DNA of 9,166 nt from Treponema sp. UBA1240 (GTDB lineage Bacteria; Spirochaetota; Spirochaetia; Treponematales; Treponemataceae): NCBI GenBank assembly GCA_002308875.1, contig DBWK01000091.1, positions 16,003 to 25,168 on the forward strand, written 5' to 3'. Every line of letters begins with the position of its first letter. Position 1 is the first letter of the stretch. The notes beneath the pieces are model-generated. The model worked only from the letters and a program-made list of their open reading frames with translations, had not been told where the DNA came from and ran no database searches. Positions 6,338 to 9,166 of this stretch are shown in pieces. A program made the translations under genes and the position numbers.

Positions 6338-6374
6338 ACACAAAATATTATATCAAATATTTGGCGTTTTACAA
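6338..6374 (-). promoter_or_regulatory. Extended -10 promoter of the FliL-like/ECF sigma operon, almost leaderless
   Basis: Read leftward, TTGTAA (6374-6369) is followed by a 16-base spacer and a perfect TATAAT (6352-6347), preceded by TGA, an extended -10. Only nine bases separate the -10 box from the ATG at 6337, so the transcript would start two or three bases before the start codon. No Shine-Dalgarno sequence can fit. It looks like a housekeeping-sigma promoter for the four-gene operon. Confidence 0.7.
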
Positions 6375-6390
6375 CTGTATATTCAAAAAA

Positions 6391-6453
6391 GCCGTCTTTG
6401 TTGAGTTTTAACTGCATTTTTACTAAAGAAACTTTAGAGCTGTCTTTGTTCAG
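6391..6453. repeat. Pair of imperfect 15-base direct repeats in the divergent intergenic region
   Basis: GCCGTCTTTGTTGAG (6391-6405) and GCTGTCTTTGTTCAG (6439-6453) match at 13 of 15 bases, with starts 48 bases apart. They lie between the two divergent promoters. Such spacing is compatible with a regulator binding two sites or with repeated promoter elements, but no binding protein is known. Confidence 0.5.
6423..6437. repeat. Small inverted repeat CTAAAG-AAA-CTTTAG
   Basis: Perfect 6-base arms with a three-base centre, placed between the two direct repeats and between the divergent promoters. It could be an operator half or chance in A+T-rich DNA; it has no T-run and is not a terminator. 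Confidence 0.35.
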
Positions 6454-6512
6454 AAATGTATGTATTTATCAATATTACAGGCATTTGTCATATTTTTAGG
6501 TGTTTTTTACTA

Positions 6513-6541
6513 TTGACAATAATACACTGTTACTGTATAAA
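6513..6541 (+). promoter_or_regulatory. Strong sigma-70 type promoter of the large lipoprotein gene
   Basis: A perfect TTGACA (6513-6518) is followed by a 17-base spacer and TATAAA (6536-6541). Transcription should start near 6548, giving a leader of about 43 bases with a GGTGAG-type ribosome site at 6570-6575, ahead of the ATG at 6591. This shows that the longer open frame beginning at 6456, upstream of the promoter, is not the real start. Confidence 0.8.
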
Positions 6542-6546
6542 GTGTA
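6523..6546. promoter_or_regulatory. Inverted repeat overlapping the -10 box, possible operator
   Basis: TACACT (6523-6528) and AGTGTA (6541-6546) are exact inverted 6-base arms with 12 bases between them, covering the promoter spacer and touching the end of the -10 box. A protein binding here would block RNA polymerase, so it is a candidate repressor site. No cognate regulator is visible in the window. Confidence 0.4.
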
Positions 6547-6590
6547 CAATTTGTGTTTATAAAAAATTAGGTGAGAGAGAAAAATTCTTT

Positions 6591-9095
6591 ATGGCTAGAA
6601 AAGTATTAAATGTATGCATCGTTGTTTTTACTGTACTTTTTTCATTAATATCCTGCGGTGGTGGAGCGGGTGGCGCAAGTATTCCCGCCGGCGAATATAC
6701 AACACATAACAACAGTGGTTGGGGTGGCAACGGTTCCAACGGTTCCAACGGCTCAAACGGTAACGGTGGAAATACAAACGTAACCCTTCAGGGCGGCACA
6801 CCGATTGTAGTAGCAAACTATGTTTATAATGGAAACAGCTATTCAAAAGATCAGATTAACGACCTAATACAGGTAATAAGGGATAATCCTGGCCAGCCCG
6901 AAGGCGTTTTTACGGTTCAGTTTTATGTTGAGGGCGACTCAGACCCGCGTTATGCGCGTGTTACAAAAACATCAAACGGTGTGGAAAAGTTTGAGCACCA
7001 GTACAAAGCTACCTGCACAAACAGCCGCGATACAACAAATTTTCCTGTAACAATATCTTTTTACAAGGATGAGGGAATAAACCTTTCAACACAGACCGCA
7101 TCCAACATGGCGGGCTGGAGATGTTCCGGCAACAACCAGTTGTACGGCAGCTTTATTACCGGTATGCAGGGCGATGTAACACTGAATGCGGAATTTGCTA
7201 CCTTTACTGCAACTCCCACTCAAACAGAACTTACAGCAAGTTGTGATTACACTGATACAGTAAGAACGAGGGCGACAATAACAATAACAAACGGAACCGG
7301 TTCATACACTTTGACGCCGGCTGATTCCTATCTGGATGTTGAATATACAGATCCGTCCACATATACATATACAGTAAAACTTGCCTCAAACTTAACTCAT
7401 GATGGATTTATATGGTTCCCTGACAATACACATTCGTCCGTTACAATAACGGAAGATTCTACCGGCGAAGAACAAATCCTTGATTTTACGCTCAATAATG
7501 AATACCAGTACCAAGTAACATTATCAGCAACTGATGATGAAAACGGAACAGGCTATTCCTCTTCATTCATGACAGCTCAATCTGTTTTATGTTCAGATGC
7601 TATATCAAATATTGCATCTTCAAGAATTAAAGCAGGAAGAAGTGTTGTTGCACTTAAGAATACGGTTGCAAGTCCTGCAATCGTATACTTGCCGTCTCAA
7701 ACGATAACATTCAACAGTACGGACTTTAATTCCCGTCAAATTGCGCTTCAGGGAGTGCTTGACTTTACTATTTCAGCAAAAGATGCAACTAATGCCTCTT
7801 GGTCTGGTGCAACTTCGTTTACAAATGCAAGCAATCAAACCGGAATGAGGTATACGCTTGAAAAAAATTCAAATACCACGAAAGAGCTGAAAATTAGTTT
7901 AAGCGACTATTCAGATTTAGCAAATTTGAGCGCATCACCAACATCAACTGCAACTTATCTGGATATTGGTGCCATAAACTCATCCGGAGAATTTACTGTA
8001 AAACTTACAGGTAATATTACGCATGACAGTATACCATATTCAGGATATACATACACAATAGCAATAACTGACAACGGAACAAGCACTACAAAATACATTC
8101 ATGTAAAGGTAGCGCAACCAGGGGAATACAACTATTCGCTCGTATATGCAAAATCGGATGGTACAATTGTGCAAATTCCAGGCTGGCAGAATATAGACTT
8201 TACACCTGGCAATATACTTAGATTTGGTGTTGCAGAAGGTGTTTCAACACTTAAAATGGGAGACCTTGATTCAACTCTTACAGGACTTGAAGCTGCAATA
8301 TCGATAACAGGATGGAAAAGCACAAGAGCTTCGAATCCACCGATTTATAATAATCCATTCCCAAATGTAGCTCCTGCCGACTGTGAATCTGACAAGACTA
8401 TTACGCTGATTGCAACGACAGATTACAGCTTGCTTTTGGGCGCATATAGACAAAATGAAAATGATGTACAAACAGGTGATATCGTACTTTCAAACGGAAA
8501 GGTTTTGGATAAAAGTAATACATTCACTATGAATCGTTCTAGTGTCTATTATTCTTATTGGATAGGAACTGTCTGTGTACGATCCGGTGATCGGAAATTT
8601 GTTGTAGCAAAAAAATTGTCTTCAAATTCTAACATGGCATGGTCTAATACTAAAACAAATATTTCATCATTGAAAGTAACGATAAGCGGTACACAAACTT
8701 CCAGTTATCCTAATTCTACACCGGAATATGATACAACTGCGGCTGTGACTTTTAATCCTGATAGTTCTGGTAAAAATTCTCGTAACTATGTAAGCATAAA
8801 TTCTTTTCCTGCTTTCAAATTTTGTGCAGATTACGGTTCATCGTCCAGTTTACCTTCTGGAACAGATTCAGCATACACATCCGGCTGGTATCTTCCGTCG
8901 ATTGCAGAGGCGTATGAACTGTATAATCAAGGTGTTGTAACCGGTACATGGATTGTTTCGTCAAGCCAGTTTAATCAAGACAGGTATTGGATTATGGTAG
9001 GCAACCAGGATGAAATTGTTACATGGTCAAAAACTGAAGCAGATAACAGAGCAGATATCTATCCTTGCCATGAGCTTGTGTTTGTAACACCGTAA
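6591..9095 (+). CDS. Large multidomain surface-type lipoprotein with Lcl/DUF1566-like C-terminal domain
   Basis: This predicted exported lipoprotein has 834 residues. The signal peptide (about 1-21) ends in lipobox LISC with C22. A flexible Gly/Asn/Ser linker follows (about 23-62, NGS repeats). Residues about 105-204 resemble an InlB/Listeria-Bacteroides beta repeat, ending in AGWRCSG and GDVTLNAEF. Two Ig-like repeats come next, about 213-312 and 421-519; shared anchors are YLDV/YLDI (247, 456), TVKL (261, 469), NLTHD/NITHD (267, 475) and EYQY/EYNY (304, 512). The C-terminal part (about 627-834) runs from GDIVLSNGKVLD through FPAFKFCADYGS and TSGWYLPSIAEAYELYNQ to the end, a pattern I associate with treponemal Lcl/DUF1566-like lipoproteins. 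The start is the ATG after the promoter, adding the signal peptide without extra upstream residues. It is probably a surface adhesin or carbohydrate-binding protein; the ligand is unknown. It is monocistronic as far as visible. Confidence 0.82.
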   Translation: MARKVLNVCIVVFTVLFSLISCGGGAGGASIPAGEYTTHNNSGWGGNGSNGSNGSNGNGGNTNVTLQGGTPIVVANYVYNGNSYSKDQINDLIQVIRDNPGQPEGVFTVQFYVEGDSDPRYARVTKTSNGVEKFEHQYKATCTNSRDTTNFPVTISFYKDEGINLSTQTASNMAGWRCSGNNQLYGSFITGMQGDVTLNAEFATFTATPTQTELTASCDYTDTVRTRATITITNGTGSYTLTPADSYLDVEYTDPSTYTYTVKLASNLTHDGFIWFPDNTHSSVTITEDSTGEEQILDFTLNNEYQYQVTLSATDDENGTGYSSSFMTAQSVLCSDAISNIASSRIKAGRSVVALKNTVASPAIVYLPSQTITFNSTDFNSRQIALQGVLDFTISAKDATNASWSGATSFTNASNQTGMRYTLEKNSNTTKELKISLSDYSDLANLSASPTSTATYLDIGAINSSGEFTVKLTGNITHDSIPYSGYTYTIAITDNGTSTTKYIHVKVAQPGEYNYSLVYAKSDGTIVQIPGWQNIDFTPGNILRFGVAEGVSTLKMGDLDSTLTGLEAAISITGWKSTRASNPPIYNNPFPNVAPADCESDKTITLIATTDYSLLLGAYRQNENDVQTGDIVLSNGKVLDKSNTFTMNRSSVYYSYWIGTVCVRSGDRKFVVAKKLSSNSNMAWSNTKTNISSLKVTISGTQTSSYPNSTPEYDTTAAVTFNPDSSGKNSRNYVSINSFPAFKFCADYGSSSSLPSGTDSAYTSGWYLPSIAEAYELYNQGVVTGTWIVSSSQFNQDRYWIMVGNQDEIVTWSKTEADNRADIYPCHELVFVTP
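6729..6764 (+). repeat. Four 9-base tandem units encoding Asn-Gly-Ser type linker
   Basis: AACGGTTCC, AACGGTTCC, AACGGCTCA and AACGGTAAC stand in a row, in frame, encoding NGS-NGS-NGS-NGN (residues 47-58) just after the lipobox. Changes in unit number would alter tether length by three residues without a frameshift. Confidence 0.75.
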
Positions 9096-9166
9096 TTTTT
9101 CAGGTGCATATCAACCGTAAAAATGTTTCATTCCGCGAGATTTTGCTAATGTGCGATAAAGAAGTA
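9096..9166. other. Unassigned tail after the lipoprotein gene
   Basis: No clear terminator hairpin, promoter or ribosome site is seen. A plus-strand frame is open from GTG at 9104 to the edge. Minus-strand frames entering from the right edge end at a TGA at 9113-9111 or further left. Any of these could be the edge of a neighbouring gene, but nothing is recognisable. Confidence 0.3.

Noticed and set aside
6338..6343. TTG at 6343 as the start of the FliL-like gene
   Set aside because: The predicted transcript begins at about 6340-6339, after this codon, so the ATG at 6337 is the first usable start.
6456..6590. Upstream extension of the large lipoprotein frame to an ATG at 6456
   Set aside because: The added 45 residues would lie upstream of and across the TTGACA/TATAAA promoter at 6513-6541, and would bury the signal peptide and lipobox that start at 6591.
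9104..9166. A new gene starting at GTG 9104
   Set aside because: Only 21 codons are visible, there is no ribosome site, and minus-strand frames are also open there; evidence is too thin to call.

Overview
The window is a piece of spirochaete chromosome, most likely a host-associated Treponema. This is inferred from gene content, not from a marker gene. The main clues are a FliL-like membrane protein outside a flagellar operon, an SH3-domain lipoprotein beside an ABC-F ATPase, and a large lipoprotein ending in a GWYLPS-type domain that I associate with multi-copy treponemal lipoproteins. I see no rRNA, tRNA, CRISPR array, insertion sequence or phage gene.

Left part, rightward genes (1-4392). 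The window opens inside a DUF1538 membrane transporter subunit. Its stop codon overlaps (ATGA) the start of a protein made of two tandem PII-like domains, so this is a transporter with its probable regulator. A short gap with a good promoter follows, then an SH3-domain lipoprotein gene that appears to be transcribed without a leader. That gene overlaps by one base (TGATG) an ABC-F family ribosome-associated ATPase gene.

Middle part, leftward genes (4389-6337). Four tightly packed genes read, in order of transcription: FliL-like single-pass membrane protein, small three-helix membrane protein, ECF sigma factor, and zinc-finger anti-sigma factor with two membrane helices. One extended -10 promoter lies directly in front of the FliL-like start codon. 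The last gene converges on the ABC-F gene and their stop codons overlap (TTAG). The set looks like a self-contained membrane-signal to transcription module. Its grouping of a FliL-like protein with an ECF/anti-sigma pair is the best candidate here for something undescribed.

Right part (6338-9166). A divergent intergenic region of about 250 bases carries the leftward promoter, a pair of imperfect direct repeats, a small palindrome, and a strong rightward promoter overlapped by an inverted repeat. It drives an 834-residue surface-type lipoprotein with a Gly/Asn/Ser linker, an InlB-like beta region, two diverged Ig-like repeats offset by 208 residues, and a Lcl/DUF1566-like C-terminal domain. 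The last 71 bases hold no assignable gene.
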